DNA of 64,000 nt, from positions 14,030 to 78,029 of the forward strand of contig JAWLEB010000011.1 of NCBI GenBank assembly GCA_041686375.1, in the 5' to 3' direction. The notes beneath the pieces were generated by a model. That model did not search any database. It was not told the origin of the DNA and worked only from the letters and a program-made list of their open reading frames with translations. Positions within the stretch are counted from its first letter, which is position 1. Each line of letters opens with the position of its first letter. Of the stretch, positions 35,336-45,131 are shown piece by piece. Made by a program: the position numbers and the translations under genes. This DNA comes from JAGXLC01 sp041686375 (GTDB taxonomy: Bacteria > Bacteroidota > Bacteroidia > Bacteroidales > UBA12077).

Positions 35336-36340
35336 TTAAAAAGGTGTTTTCATGTTTTTTTGGCATTTTCTCAGTAAAGTTTCTTTTTCTATCGGAACTA
35401 CTCCCGGCTTTTGACAAACAATACCACCACCTGTGTTTGCAATTTCTGCTGTAGCCCAGGGAGATATTCCTGATGCCAGGCAGACACTTGTTATTGCGAT
35501 TATAGTATCTCCTGCTCCTGAAACATCCGAAATTTCGATAGGCTCGGAAGGAATTATTTTGTATTCCCGGTTGTTGCTGATGAGAACTCCCATTTCAGAA
35601 AGGGTTACAAGCAGCCACTGGATGTTTTGTTGATTATGAATTTCCTGGGCTGCCTTGAATATGGAGTCGAAATGATCTTTATGCAATTGTAAATTAAGCC
35701 CTTCTGTTAATTCTTTGAAATTGGGCTTGAAAAGGGTGATGTTTTTATATGCATTAAAATTACGCTTTTTGGGATCTACAAGGGTAGGAATGTTATCTTC
35801 ACTGGCTTTTTTTACGATTTCCTTTATAATTTTTGGTGTGATAGCGCCTTTGTCATAGTCTTCAAATACTATGGCATCTATTCTATGTTCATTGAATATG
35901 TGTAAAATGTGATTCAGAAATCCGCGTTCGGTATCTTTATCCAGGTTTTTATCCATCTCCTCATCCACTCTAAGCAAATGCTGGTTGTTGCTTATAATTC
36001 TTGTTTTCATTGTGGTAACCCTTGAGTTGGATTCATATATTCCATATTTGGTGAGATTTTTCCTGTCCATTAATGATTTGAACAGACTGGCGCGGTCATC
36101 ATTCCCCAGTACTGAAGCTAAAACAGGTTGAGCACCTAAGGCTTTGATGTTGATAGCTACATTAGCAGCTCCGCCAAGCCTGCTTTCTTTCTTTGTATGA
36201 TTAATGACCGGAACCGGTGCTTCTGGTGAAATTCTGTCCACATCCCCAAAAAAGTAGGAGTCAATCATTGAATCTCCAATTACTAATATCCGTAAATCGT
36301 TAAATGTATCGAATACGTCTTGTAATGTTTTATTTTCCAC
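35336..36340 (-). CDS. HldE-type heptose-7-phosphate kinase domain (PfkB family)
   Basis: 334 residues. It matches the kinase half of HldE/RfaE: ILVIGDSMIDSYFFGDVDRI at the start, RLGGAANVAINIKALGAQP, and the anion hole/catalytic-base motif SGAGDTI near residue 270. There is no C-terminal cytidylyltransferase domain, so it would act as a free-standing kinase making heptose-1,7-bisphosphate or a related sugar phosphate for the LPS core. Other PfkB sugar kinases cannot be excluded. It reads away from parAB's upstream side as a single gene. Confidence 0.85.
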   Translation of the reverse strand: MENKTLQDVFDTFNDLRILVIGDSMIDSYFFGDVDRISPEAPVPVINHTKKESRLGGAANVAINIKALGAQPVLASVLGNDDRASLFKSLMDRKNLTKYGIYESNSRVTTMKTRIISNNQHLLRVDEEMDKNLDKDTERGFLNHILHIFNEHRIDAIVFEDYDKGAITPKIIKEIVKKASEDNIPTLVDPKKRNFNAYKNITLFKPNFKELTEGLNLQLHKDHFDSIFKAAQEIHNQQNIQWLLVTLSEMGVLISNNREYKIIPSEPIEISDVSGAGDTIIAITSVCLASGISPWATAEIANTGGGIVCQKPGVVPIEKETLLRKCQKNMKTPF

Positions 36341-36367
36341 TTGATTATGTTTTGTATAAAATTATGG

Positions 36368-36375
36368 CAAATATA
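36368..36375 (-). promoter_or_regulatory. -7 promoter box of the heptose kinase gene
   Basis: TATATTTG on the minus strand is an exact TAnnTTTG match, 28 bp before the start codon. Confidence 0.5.
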
Positions 36376-36570
36376 AAAAAATGATAATTCGAAATTTATG
36401 ATATAATTCATTTGGATAAAGTTTTTGTAGTTACTGGTCAAATGATAATTACTCAGAGTTCTTTTCTTGAATATATTTGTAGACTTTGTGGAAGTTATAC
36501 CTGGACTGGAGCATAGGATTATAATCGTTTTAGGTTGTTATAATATATAGATAATAAGTTATTTATAGTT

Positions 36571-37500
36571 TTGTGTGTCACTTTTGTTAAGAATGTATCT
36601 ATTTTACCTTGCAAACCAATTATTTCTTTTTATTTTCGTATTGTTTTCTCAATTCAGACATGCCAGGTTAAAATTTTTGATGTGATTAATCGTTTTATTA
36701 ACCGAATTACGATTGTTGTATGTGTTTATATGGGTGCTCTTCACCATGCATTTACACAAGATAATACTGTTGGAGCAAGATCGGCAGGATTATCTGATGC
36801 TGGTGTGATGCTCAAGGATTTCTGGGCAATTAATTATAATCAGGCAGGGTTGGCTTATCTTGATAATTTGTCTTTGGGCGTTAGCTATAATCATGGTTTT
36901 ATTCCTGTAATGGGACATAGATTTGCAGGGTTGGCTGTTCCCGCGGCTGGGGGTACATTGGCTGTCAGCACTTCTTATTATGGGTATTCCAAGTATTATG
37001 AATCGAAGAGTGGGGTGGCGTATGCAATGATGTTGGGAGAGAGCCTTTCTTCCGGAATTCAGATTGATTATTTAAGAACTCACATTGCAGAAAATTACGA
37101 CAGCTTTAATATGCTTACTTTTGAAACAGGGATGTTATACAAAGTAAATCCTGAGTTTAGCTTGGGATTCCATATATTCAATCCGCTTAATTTTCAGTTT
37201 TCTGACAGGATTCAGGAAATTCCTGCTGTTTTTAAATTAGGTGGTGGATATCAGGGATTGAATAACTTTTTGTTATGCGCTGAAGTTGTTAAAGTCCCGG
37301 AACATAAGCCGGATGTGAGGCTTGGGATCGAATATTTAATTCTTAACCAATTTTATATCAGAACAGGTGTTTCTGCAATTCCTTTTTCTAACTCTTTTGG
37401 TATAGGGTATGAGTGGGAATCTATAATGGTAAATTTAAGTTTTTTGCGTCATAATCAATTGGGCTATACTTCCTGTATTTCTTTACATTACAATTTTTAA
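36571..37500 (+). CDS. Outer membrane beta-barrel protein, PorV/PorQ-like
   Basis: 309 codons as an open frame, but the first 37 do not look like a signal peptide. A GTG at 36682 (residue 38) would start a good signal sequence (INRFINRITIVVCVYMGALH, cut after AFTQ), so I suspect the true start is there. The mature part has the PorV-like opening ARSAGLSDAGVMLKDFWAIN and alternating strands ending in a terminal aromatic residue (ISLHYNF), typical of 14-stranded barrels. It is followed after 7 bp by the helix-hairpin-helix protein gene, a pairing I recall from Bacteroidota genomes. The role is unknown. Confidence 0.65.
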   Translation: MCVTFVKNVSILPCKPIISFYFRIVFSIQTCQVKIFDVINRFINRITIVVCVYMGALHHAFTQDNTVGARSAGLSDAGVMLKDFWAINYNQAGLAYLDNLSLGVSYNHGFIPVMGHRFAGLAVPAAGGTLAVSTSYYGYSKYYESKSGVAYAMMLGESLSSGIQIDYLRTHIAENYDSFNMLTFETGMLYKVNPEFSLGFHIFNPLNFQFSDRIQEIPAVFKLGGGYQGLNNFLLCAEVVKVPEHKPDVRLGIEYLILNQFYIRTGVSAIPFSNSFGIGYEWESIMVNLSFLRHNQLGYTSCISLHYNF

Positions 37501-37507
37501 CTCTTTT

Positions 37508-39574
37508 ATGGGGACAATTAAAGGTTTGTTGTGTTTTTTTCTATTGTTTTTTATTTCTGTTTTGTCTGTTGCTCAGAGTGTTGATGCAGAAGATGCTGTC
37601 GAATTGTTATTGGAAAAATTGGAGAATGAGGAAAATAATATACATGCTGATCAGATACTGGAAGATTTATACAGATATGCGAAAAACCCTTTAAATATCA
37701 ACCATGCAAATGAGGAAGAGCTTAATGCGTTGCATGTTATTAATGCATTTCAGATAAAAAGCTTGAAAGATTATATTCAAAGGAATGGGAAATTACTGTC
37801 TGTTTATGAATTGCAGTTTGTGGTGGGTTTTAATGTACAACTGGTTAAACGTTTAAAACCTTTCGTTACGGTGAAAAGCATTGCAGAAAATAAAAATTCC
37901 GGATCGGGATTATCTTTACGGGAAAAGTTTAAATATGGTAAAAACCGTTTAATGATGAGAGTTCAGCGTAATATTCAAAAACCCGAAGGTTATTTTGTTG
38001 ATACTGAAGGTGAGGAAAATGCCCCAAAATACAAAGGAAATATGTATCGGTTATATAGTAAATATGCTTTTACTTATAACGATGATCTTGCTTTAGGCAT
38101 AACAATGGAGAAAGATCCGGGGGAGGAGTTCTTTACCGGCAGCAACCGAGCAGGTTTTGACTTTTATTCTTTTCATATGAAATTTCGTCCTGAAAAAGGA
38201 ATAGATGCTGTTGTGCTTGGAGATTATAATGTAGGTTTCGGACAAGGACTGGTACTTTGGAATGGCTTTGCTTTTGGCAAATTACAATCTTCTGTTGATG
38301 TGATGAAAAATGCCTCCGGATTGAAAAAGTATACTTCTGCCGATGAGCACAATTTCTTCAGAGGAATTGCTTTAGAGAAGACTTTTGATGCTTTTAATCT
38401 GACAATGTTTTATTCTGATAAAAACGTAGATGCAAATCTTTTGCAAAGAAATGATAATGAAGACAAATATTTTACTTCGTTACAGACTACAGGTTATCAT
38501 CGTACAACAGGTGAAATAGAGGATAAGAATGCTTTAAATGAGAAAGTTTTAGGGAGCCATTTGTTGTATAGAGCCAGCAATTTTGAAGCAGGGATAACGA
38601 TGTCTCACAACTGGTATGATGGAATGATGGTTGAAAACTCGGATGGGGCAGGCCAGTTTGATTTTTCCGGATCAAGAAATACAAATGCCGGGTTGAATTA
38701 TCGCTTTTTGCTGGGGAAATTCCATCTTTTTGGTGAGACAGCTATGCGCGAATTGGATGGTTATGCCTTCTTGAATGGAATGCATTGCCGCCTTTCGTCT
38801 GATATTTCTTTTTCTTTGTTGCACCGGTATTATGATAAAAAGTATTACTCATCCTATTCATCAGGCTTTAGTGAAAATACTTCAACTACAAATGAATCGG
38901 GAATATATGCCGGTCTTCGGATTGCATTATCGCCATCATTTAAGGCTATTTTGCATATGGACACTTATAGATTTCATTGGATAAAGCATACAGCTGATGC
39001 TCCTTCAGGTGGTCGGGATTTTAATGTTGATTTGACTTATGCGATAGATAAAAATAACGAAATTGCTTTTCGTTTCAAACACAAAATGAAACAAGAGAAG
39101 AATGAAGATCTGGTTCTCAGTGGTCTGACTCCCCGTAATTCTGGCCGTTTCAGGCTACATTATTCTTCGGATTTATCTGAACATCTGAGATGGAGCAACA
39201 GGATGGCGGTTTCTGATTACCATAAAGACAATGCAGATGAATTCGGATGGCTTATGTATCAGGAGTTTCGGTATGCTTCCGGAACATTTCCACTAACATT
39301 GTATTTCCGTTATGCTTTCTTTGATACGGATGGATATTATTCTCGCATATATACCTATGAGCATGATGTTTTACATGCTTTTTCAATTCCTGTATTTTAT
39401 TCAAAAGGTTATCGTATATATCTGAATATCAGGTATAATATGGATAAAATGAATTTTTATTTTAAATTAGCTCAAACAGAATACTTTGATAAAAATGAGG
39501 TGGGAAGTGGGTTGAATAAAATTAAGGGAAATACTAAAACAGAGGCCAAAATACAAGTCGTTTATAAATTTTAA
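37508..39574 (+). CDS. Helix-hairpin-helix domain protein with outer-membrane-type barrel
   Basis: 688 residues with a signal peptide (about 1-22, ending SVAQ). Residues about 55-125 hold ComEA-like helix-hairpin-helix motifs (NPLNINHANEEELNALHVIN, then LLSVYELQFVVG). The rest, to the end, is beta-rich with repeated aromatic strands and ends in VYKF, typical for a barrel. HhH motifs usually bind DNA or act as protein spacers, so a surface DNA-uptake or anchoring role is possible but unproven. Its last 4 bp overlap the recJ stop on the other strand. Confidence 0.75.
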   Translation: MGTIKGLLCFFLLFFISVLSVAQSVDAEDAVELLLEKLENEENNIHADQILEDLYRYAKNPLNINHANEEELNALHVINAFQIKSLKDYIQRNGKLLSVYELQFVVGFNVQLVKRLKPFVTVKSIAENKNSGSGLSLREKFKYGKNRLMMRVQRNIQKPEGYFVDTEGEENAPKYKGNMYRLYSKYAFTYNDDLALGITMEKDPGEEFFTGSNRAGFDFYSFHMKFRPEKGIDAVVLGDYNVGFGQGLVLWNGFAFGKLQSSVDVMKNASGLKKYTSADEHNFFRGIALEKTFDAFNLTMFYSDKNVDANLLQRNDNEDKYFTSLQTTGYHRTTGEIEDKNALNEKVLGSHLLYRASNFEAGITMSHNWYDGMMVENSDGAGQFDFSGSRNTNAGLNYRFLLGKFHLFGETAMRELDGYAFLNGMHCRLSSDISFSLLHRYYDKKYYSSYSSGFSENTSTTNESGIYAGLRIALSPSFKAILHMDTYRFHWIKHTADAPSGGRDFNVDLTYAIDKNNEIAFRFKHKMKQEKNEDLVLSGLTPRNSGRFRLHYSSDLSEHLRWSNRMAVSDYHKDNADEFGWLMYQEFRYASGTFPLTLYFRYAFFDTDGYYSRIYTYEHDVLHAFSIPVFYSKGYRIYLNIRYNMDKMNFYFKLAQTEYFDKNEVGSGLNKIKGNTKTEAKIQVVYKF

Positions 39575-41295
39575 TTTTCGAATTTTATATCTTTAATGTT
39601 TAGCTGGATTGTTCTGTTGCCTCTGAAATTATTTTCTTCAATGGAAAAGCAGATACTAAAGGGGGTTCCTTTTTGAATATCGTAGTAGTAATTTGCCTGT
39701 TGAAAAGCAATTCCAGGAAAAACATTCTCATTGTCATTAGCTTGTTTCAGGCTGAGTTTGATATGTTCTTTGCTGGCTCCTACAAGTCTGGCTTGGCCAA
39801 CAGTTATTACATTTGAGGCAGTAAAAACAGGCGCCAGGTTTTTTGGTCCGAATGGCTGAAACTGTCTTAGTATATTGAAAAAACCTGGTGTAATCTGTGA
39901 AAAATTAATTGCAGAATCAATTTCGATGTGTGGTATGAGTTGTTCGTCTGTAATACTTTGTTCCACAATATTTTCAAACCGCTTTTTAAATTTGGTCAGA
40001 TTTTTTACATCTAATGTTAAGCCGGCAGCATATCTGTGCCCTCCAAAATTTTCCAGGAGGTCGCTGCATTCTTCCAGGGCATTATAGATATCGAAACCAG
40101 GCACAGACCGTGCAGAGCCTGTGGCCATACCATTTGATGCGGTTAATATTATGGTAGGCTTGTAATAAATTTCTATGATTCTTGAAGCGACAATACCAAC
40201 CACGCCTTTGTGCCACTTGGAATTATAGAGTACTGTTGCCTTTTTTTCATTCAATGCAGATTCCGAAGAGATCATCCTTAAAGCATCCTGAGTAATATTC
40301 CTGTCTATTGATTTACGCTCGTTGTTACAACTGTTTACTTTACTGGCTATTCTTTCAACTTCTTTGCGGTTTTGAGACAGCAAAAGTTCAACAGATTTTC
40401 TTGCTGACTCAACTCTTCCGGTTGCATTGATTCGTGGCCCTACTCGAAAAACAATATCTTCTATAACTATATTATGATTTCTGTTATTGATACCTGAAAT
40501 ATCCAAAATTGCTTTAAGTCCGGGCTGTGGATTATTATTGAGCTGTTTTAATCCATAATAGGCCAATATCCTGTTTTCATCAATTATCGGGACAATATCG
40601 GAAGCTATTGAGACAGCGATAAGATCGAGGTATTCGTAAAGCACCTCCTGTTTTATGTTATTTGTTTTTCCAAATGCCTGTAGCATTTTAAATCCGACAC
40701 CGCATCCGCTCAGCTCTTTGAAAGGATAATTGCATCCAGGTCTTTTTGGATCAAGAACGGCAAAAGCATCGGGTATTTTATCTTCGGGGGTGTGATGATC
40801 ACAAATGACAAAGTCTATACCCATAGATTTTGCATAGGTCACTTTATCACCTGCTTTTATACCGCAGTCCAGTGCGATAATCAATGAAACTCCTTGCTTG
40901 CTGGCATAATCAATGCCTTCGTATGAAATCCCGTAGCCTTCTTTATATCTGTCCGGTATATAGTAATCTACGTTACTTGTGATTTTACTGAGAAATGAAT
41001 ATACCATGGCCACTGATGTAGTGCCATCTACATCATAATCGCCATATATTAATATTTTTTGATTTTTTTGAAGGGCTTTTTCTATTCTTTCCACGGCACG
41101 ATTCATATCCTTCATGAGAAAAGGATCATAAAGTTTGTCAAGGTTTGGTCTGAAGAAATTTTTTGCCTGGTTGAATGTTTTTATTCCACGCTGGATTAGC
41201 AGATTAGCCAAAAGTTTATCAATATTCAAGAATTCTGACATTTTTTCAATGTCTTCCTTTTTGGACATGGGTTTATAAATCCAGCTTTTTTCCAT
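39571..41295 (-). CDS. recJ: RecJ single-stranded-DNA-specific 5'-3' exonuclease
   Basis: 574 residues, standard length. The DHH phosphoesterase motifs are present: YGDYDVDGTTSVAM (motif I), ALDCGI and VICDHHTPED (motif III). The DHHA1 domain carries NATGRVESARKSVELL and GGHRYAAGLTL, and an OB-like C-terminal domain follows. RecJ trims 5' ends in recombinational and mismatch repair. It heads a recJ-lipB-lipA neighbourhood in reverse order, 18 bp after lipB. Confidence 0.95.
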   Translation of the reverse strand: MEKSWIYKPMSKKEDIEKMSEFLNIDKLLANLLIQRGIKTFNQAKNFFRPNLDKLYDPFLMKDMNRAVERIEKALQKNQKILIYGDYDVDGTTSVAMVYSFLSKITSNVDYYIPDRYKEGYGISYEGIDYASKQGVSLIIALDCGIKAGDKVTYAKSMGIDFVICDHHTPEDKIPDAFAVLDPKRPGCNYPFKELSGCGVGFKMLQAFGKTNNIKQEVLYEYLDLIAVSIASDIVPIIDENRILAYYGLKQLNNNPQPGLKAILDISGINNRNHNIVIEDIVFRVGPRINATGRVESARKSVELLLSQNRKEVERIASKVNSCNNERKSIDRNITQDALRMISSESALNEKKATVLYNSKWHKGVVGIVASRIIEIYYKPTIILTASNGMATGSARSVPGFDIYNALEECSDLLENFGGHRYAAGLTLDVKNLTKFKKRFENIVEQSITDEQLIPHIEIDSAINFSQITPGFFNILRQFQPFGPKNLAPVFTASNVITVGQARLVGASKEHIKLSLKQANDNENVFPGIAFQQANYYYDIQKGTPFSICFSIEENNFRGNRTIQLNIKDIKFEN

Positions 41296-41313
41296 AGCAT
41301 TATGGTATTCTGA

Positions 41314-42018
41314 CTATTCTTTTAAGTTCATGTTAAATATTTTGCGTAGATTTTCTTTTACTATCTCTTTGGTTTCAGAAATATCAATTGTTTTTCCTAA
41401 TTCCTTTTGTAATGAAGTAACCCCTTTATTGGTAAAGCCACATGGATTGATATAATCAAAATATTTCAGATCGGTGTTGATATTAAAAGCAAAACCATGC
41501 ATGGTTACAAATTTGCTTGCTCTCACTCCGATTGCGCAAATCTTTCTGGCTTTATCCGGTTTGTCTTTATCCAGCCATACACCGGTTGCGCTTTCTATTC
41601 TGTCTGCCTCGATGTTGTAATGCTGCAGTGTTTGTATTATAGCTTCTTCCAGGTGGTAGATGTATTTTTTTACTTGTAGGTCAAACTGTTCTAAGTCAAT
41701 AATAGGATAACCCACTATCTGCCCGGGCCCATGATAGGTTATGTCACCACCACGATTGATTTTATAATAGGTGGCATTAATTTTCCTGAGAAACTCGTCA
41801 TTTATAAGAAGATTGTTCTGTTGCCCGCTTTTTCCAAGTGTGAAAACATGAGGGTGCTCGCAGAACAACAGATAATTCATCGCTTTCTCATCTGTACTTT
41901 CATTATTTCTGGTTTCTTTTTTTTCGTTGACAATCTGGTTAAATAACTCTTCCTGTTTGTCCCAGGCTTCTTTATAGTCAATGATTCCTAAATCATTAAA
42001 TTTAACTGTTCGTTCCAT
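41314..42018 (-). CDS. lipB: LipB octanoyltransferase
   Basis: 234 residues. The substrate-binding motif RGGDITYHGPGQIVGYPI, the catalytic Lys in GVRASKFVTMHGFAFN and the nucleophilic Cys in NPCGFTNKGVTSL are all present. It moves octanoyl from acyl carrier protein to lipoyl domains of 2-oxoacid dehydrogenases and GcvH. It starts 14 bp after lipA ends, so the two steps of lipoate synthesis are encoded together. Confidence 0.95.
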   Translation of the reverse strand: MERTVKFNDLGIIDYKEAWDKQEELFNQIVNEKKETRNNESTDEKAMNYLLFCEHPHVFTLGKSGQQNNLLINDEFLRKINATYYKINRGGDITYHGPGQIVGYPIIDLEQFDLQVKKYIYHLEEAIIQTLQHYNIEADRIESATGVWLDKDKPDKARKICAIGVRASKFVTMHGFAFNINTDLKYFDYINPCGFTNKGVTSLQKELGKTIDISETKEIVKENLRKIFNMNLKE

Positions 42019-42032
42019 AATCTGAAAAATAG

Positions 42033-42905
42033 TTATGCATGGATATGTTTATCTGCATGGTAAGATGATCTTACCAGTGGGCTGCTTTCTACAAATCTGA
42101 AGCCTTTTTTTTCTCCAGCTTCTTTGTAATATTCAAATTTTTCGGGTTCCACAAATTCACTTACCGGTAAATGGCTTACTGTTGGTTGTAAGTATTGACC
42201 AATGGTGAAAACCTTACATCCATTGTCCAGAATATCGTCCATGGTTTCGAAAATTTCTTCTTCCGTTTCTCCTAAACCCAGCATAATTCCGGATTTTGCA
42301 ATTATACCTGATGATGATATATGGCGAATTACCCCAAGACTTGTTTCGTATTTCGCTTTTGAGCGGATCTGAGAGGTTAATCTTTTTACTGTTTCCAGGT
42401 TATGTGAAATCACCTCTGCACCTGCATTAATCACCATGTCGATAAGCTCTGGTTTCCCATCAAAATCAGGAATTAGTGTTTCAATGGTTATACCAGGGTT
42501 AAGATTCTTTACTTCTTTGATCGTTTCTGCCCATATTCCGGCACCTCTATCTTCCAAATCATCCCTGTCTACCGAAGTGATAACGGCATGTTTAATGCCC
42601 AGAATATTAATAGTTCGGGCTATTTTTTTGGGTTCATTTGGATCAGGAGGAAGGGGCCTGCCTGTTTTAACACCACAGAATTTACAGGAACGTGTACAAA
42701 TTTCCCCTAAAATCATAAATGTGGCTGTTCCCCTGTTCCAGCATTCTCCTATGTTTGGGCAATTACCGCTTGTACAGATTGTATGCAGGTTATTATCATT
42801 TAACCGGTTTTTCATCCAGGAATAGGTATCTCCTTTGGGCATTTGCATTTTCATCCATGAAGGTAATCGCCGGTAATTTTTATATTTAGGGTTCATAATG
42901 TGCAT
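42033..42905 (-). CDS. lipA: LipA lipoyl synthase (radical SAM)
   Basis: 290 residues. Both iron-sulfur cluster motifs are visible: the auxiliary cluster CTSGNCPNIGEC and the radical SAM cluster CTRSCKFC. The C-terminal RSSYHAD supplies the Ser that ligates the auxiliary cluster. It inserts two sulfurs into octanoyl groups attached by LipB. ATG codons at 42905 and 42896 are both possible starts. Promoter box upstream at 42952-42959. Confidence 0.96.
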   Translation of the reverse strand: MHIMNPKYKNYRRLPSWMKMQMPKGDTYSWMKNRLNDNNLHTICTSGNCPNIGECWNRGTATFMILGEICTRSCKFCGVKTGRPLPPDPNEPKKIARTINILGIKHAVITSVDRDDLEDRGAGIWAETIKEVKNLNPGITIETLIPDFDGKPELIDMVINAGAEVISHNLETVKRLTSQIRSKAKYETSLGVIRHISSSGIIAKSGIMLGLGETEEEIFETMDDILDNGCKVFTIGQYLQPTVSHLPVSEFVEPEKFEYYKEAGEKKGFRFVESSPLVRSSYHADKHIHA

Positions 42906-42951
42906 TTTAGAACATTTCCAGTTAAAAAATCAAATATTTTTAACTATATTG

Positions 42952-42959
42952 CAAAGTTA
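42952..42959 (-). promoter_or_regulatory. -7 promoter box of lipA-lipB-recJ
   Basis: TAACTTTG on the minus strand matches TAnnTTTG exactly, 47 bp before the lipA start. It lies in the 104-bp divergent region shared with the GATase-like gene. Confidence 0.5.
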
Positions 42960-43009
42960 AAATTTAAATTTTGTTTGCAGAGTAATAAATTTAATATATT
43001 CCGTTCGTT

Positions 43010-44122
43010 ATGAAAAAACTTGTTTTATCATTGCAACTGTTGCTTATATTAATTAGTTCAGGCTATGTATCCGGGCAGCAGTATTTTGAAACTTCAGCAT
43101 TTAATAATGAATATTCACACCTGGTTCTTACACATCCTACCGTACATAATGTAAAGACTTTTATGAATCTTATCCGTAAAGACCTGGTGGATCTGACTGA
43201 CACCAGGATTGTTGGTGTATTTTATGAACATAGCAGATATGATTATCAAAAGACCCGGGAATTTTTGGATACATGTGACTCTGTGAAACAGGATATTTTA
43301 TTGCATAAGATTTCTGACTCTGTTGATGTTGATGATTTGTATAAAGAGAATGATCTGTCTGATGATTTTGAAATGATTTTTCAGCATTCTGAAGGTATCA
43401 TTTTTTTTGGAGGACCCGATATGCCGACACAAACATATGGAGAGAAGACAAATTTACTGACCTCAATTTATGATCCCGGCCGTCATTTCTTTGAGCTTAC
43501 TTTTTTGTTTCATTTGACCGGAGGCAGCCAGGATCCAGCATATAAGCCATTGCTTGCAACAGATCCGGACTATCTGATATATGGCTTTTGCCTGGGTATG
43601 CAAACGATGAATGTGGCAGCGGGAGGAACACTGGTTCAGGATATTCCAACGGAAATTTATGGAGTTGAATACGCTGAGGATGTGGTAAAAATGGATGAAA
43701 ATGCTGTACATCGGAATTATTACAGGCATACGGATATGGATGATGCGCTTTTGAGCGGCAGTTTTCACCAGGTTGATATTCAAAATGGCACCTTCCTGCG
43801 CAAATTAAGTGATAATGCTAATCCCTGGATATATAGCAATCATCATCAATGCATTGATGAGTTGGGTCAAAACTACGCTGTAATCGCTCATTCAATGGAT
43901 AATAATATTATAGAAGCCTTCAGGCATAATAAGTATGAAAATGTTATAGCCGTTCAGTTTCACCCTGAAGCAATGTTGTTGTATAATGATGATATTGAAT
44001 TTCGTATTCAACCGGGAGACCAACTGCAGAAGGGGAAAAATATATTAGAAGAGAAGAATAGTATGAAATTCCATAAAGCTTACTGGAAAGATTTTTCTGA
44101 GAGATTTAACGCTCTTAATTAA
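43010..44122 (+). CDS. Secreted class I glutamine amidotransferase-like / gamma-glutamyl hydrolase-type protein
   Basis: 370 residues with a signal peptide (about 1-23). The class I GATase triad is visible: the nucleophile Cys in YGFCLGMQTMN and the His-x-Glu pair in AVQFHPEAM. A block IIFFGGPDMPTQTYG precedes it. Because it is exported and lacks a synthetase partner, hydrolysis of gamma-glutamyl compounds or polyglutamate in the periplasm is more likely than amidotransfer. The substrate is not known. Confidence 0.75.
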   Translation: MKKLVLSLQLLLILISSGYVSGQQYFETSAFNNEYSHLVLTHPTVHNVKTFMNLIRKDLVDLTDTRIVGVFYEHSRYDYQKTREFLDTCDSVKQDILLHKISDSVDVDDLYKENDLSDDFEMIFQHSEGIIFFGGPDMPTQTYGEKTNLLTSIYDPGRHFFELTFLFHLTGGSQDPAYKPLLATDPDYLIYGFCLGMQTMNVAAGGTLVQDIPTEIYGVEYAEDVVKMDENAVHRNYYRHTDMDDALLSGSFHQVDIQNGTFLRKLSDNANPWIYSNHHQCIDELGQNYAVIAHSMDNNIIEAFRHNKYENVIAVQFHPEAMLLYNDDIEFRIQPGDQLQKGKNILEEKNSMKFHKAYWKDFSERFNALN

Positions 44123-44272
44123 TAAGATCGTCTTGATTACTAGTATTTTAGACTAAAAGCGTACCGCAATCCATCGGGATACGGTTCTTAGTGGGTATAG
44201 GCTAGCCGGGGGGGCAATTATATAGAGCTGGTTTCTGATAAAAAACTAAACAATTTTATGATTTAATTATAT

Positions 44273-44306
44273 TTTGAAGATTATTGATTGACTTGTATTA
44301 ACTTTA
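44273..44306 (+). promoter_or_regulatory. Possible promoter of the DUF6567 lipoprotein gene
   Basis: TTTG at 44273-44276, a 22-nt spacer and TAACTTTA at 44299-44306 (one mismatch to TAnnTTTG) lie 27 bp before the start codon. Confidence 0.4.
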
Positions 44307-44333
44307 GTATTTATTATTTAAAATTAACATTTT

Positions 44334-45053
44334 ATGAAAAATATCGTTTTAGGGGTATTATTCATTTTTTTAATTACCTCTTGTGCCACTCATCATGGCA
44401 CCATTAGTTCTTCAGCTTTAGATGAAAATTGTGTTTACCAGGAAACTGCCCTGGGCGTTTCAAAGACCGGTAAAATTTTAGGAATAGGAGGATTATCAAA
44501 AGATGCTCTGATTTATGAAGCAAAAAAGGAATTAAATAAAAATTTTTCACTAGAGCCAGGGGAATCTTATATCAACTATACACTTGATATAAAGCGATCA
44601 TTTTACTTAGTTTTTTCACAGACAGAAGTTACCCTGACATCCGATATTATTAAACGAGTGGGTGATTCAACTGTAAATCCTTTCTCCGATAAATACTTAA
44701 GTAATATTGGTCAAATCGATCAACCGAGATTGGGTTTATTTGAGGTGGGAGATGCAATTTATTTTGATCTGAAAAAAGAAGGAATCATTGTTTCTTTCCC
44801 TAAGCCCAATAAAGCTAAAGTGCAATATTCCACACCAAAAGGAAATATAAAGATAAAAAATGTTTCCGTTCGGAAGTTATACTCAAAAAAGGGAGAGATG
44901 AATAGTTATAAAATAGGCGACTATTACGGGTTTAAGACAGAAATAAATGATAAGAAGGCAACCAAAGTAGGAAAAGTTATAGGAATAGGTCATAATTCTT
45001 TATTACTTGAGAATCAAGAAGCAAATATAAGAAAGGTTGTGAAATTAAATTAA
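44334..45053 (+). CDS. DUF6567-family lipoprotein
   Basis: 239 residues. The lipobox FLITSC gives lipidated Cys17. The conserved-looking block GKILGIGGLSKDALIYEAKK is followed by LEPGESYINYTLDIKRSFYL, which I recognise as the DUF6567 pattern. The C-terminal half is beta-rich and Lys-rich (GNIKIKNVSVRKLYSKKGEM), with repeated V-G-K-V-I-G-I-G. The function is unknown. Monocistronic, convergent with the CAP-domain gene. Confidence 0.75.
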   Translation: MKNIVLGVLFIFLITSCATHHGTISSSALDENCVYQETALGVSKTGKILGIGGLSKDALIYEAKKELNKNFSLEPGESYINYTLDIKRSFYLVFSQTEVTLTSDIIKRVGDSTVNPFSDKYLSNIGQIDQPRLGLFEVGDAIYFDLKKEGIIVSFPKPNKAKVQYSTPKGNIKIKNVSVRKLYSKKGEMNSYKIGDYYGFKTEINDKKATKVGKVIGIGHNSLLLENQEANIRKVVKLN

Positions 45054-45131
45054 AAAAAAACGGGATATCTTTCCGCTCAACCTTTGCAGGAGAATATTTT
45101 ATGGATCAAATCCGGTGTATATACTAATCCT

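Noticed and set aside
44150..44230. tRNA or terminator in the GC-richer spot after the GATase-like gene
   Set aside because: No cloverleaf or TTCGAnTC arm, and only an imperfect short inverted repeat without a T-run.
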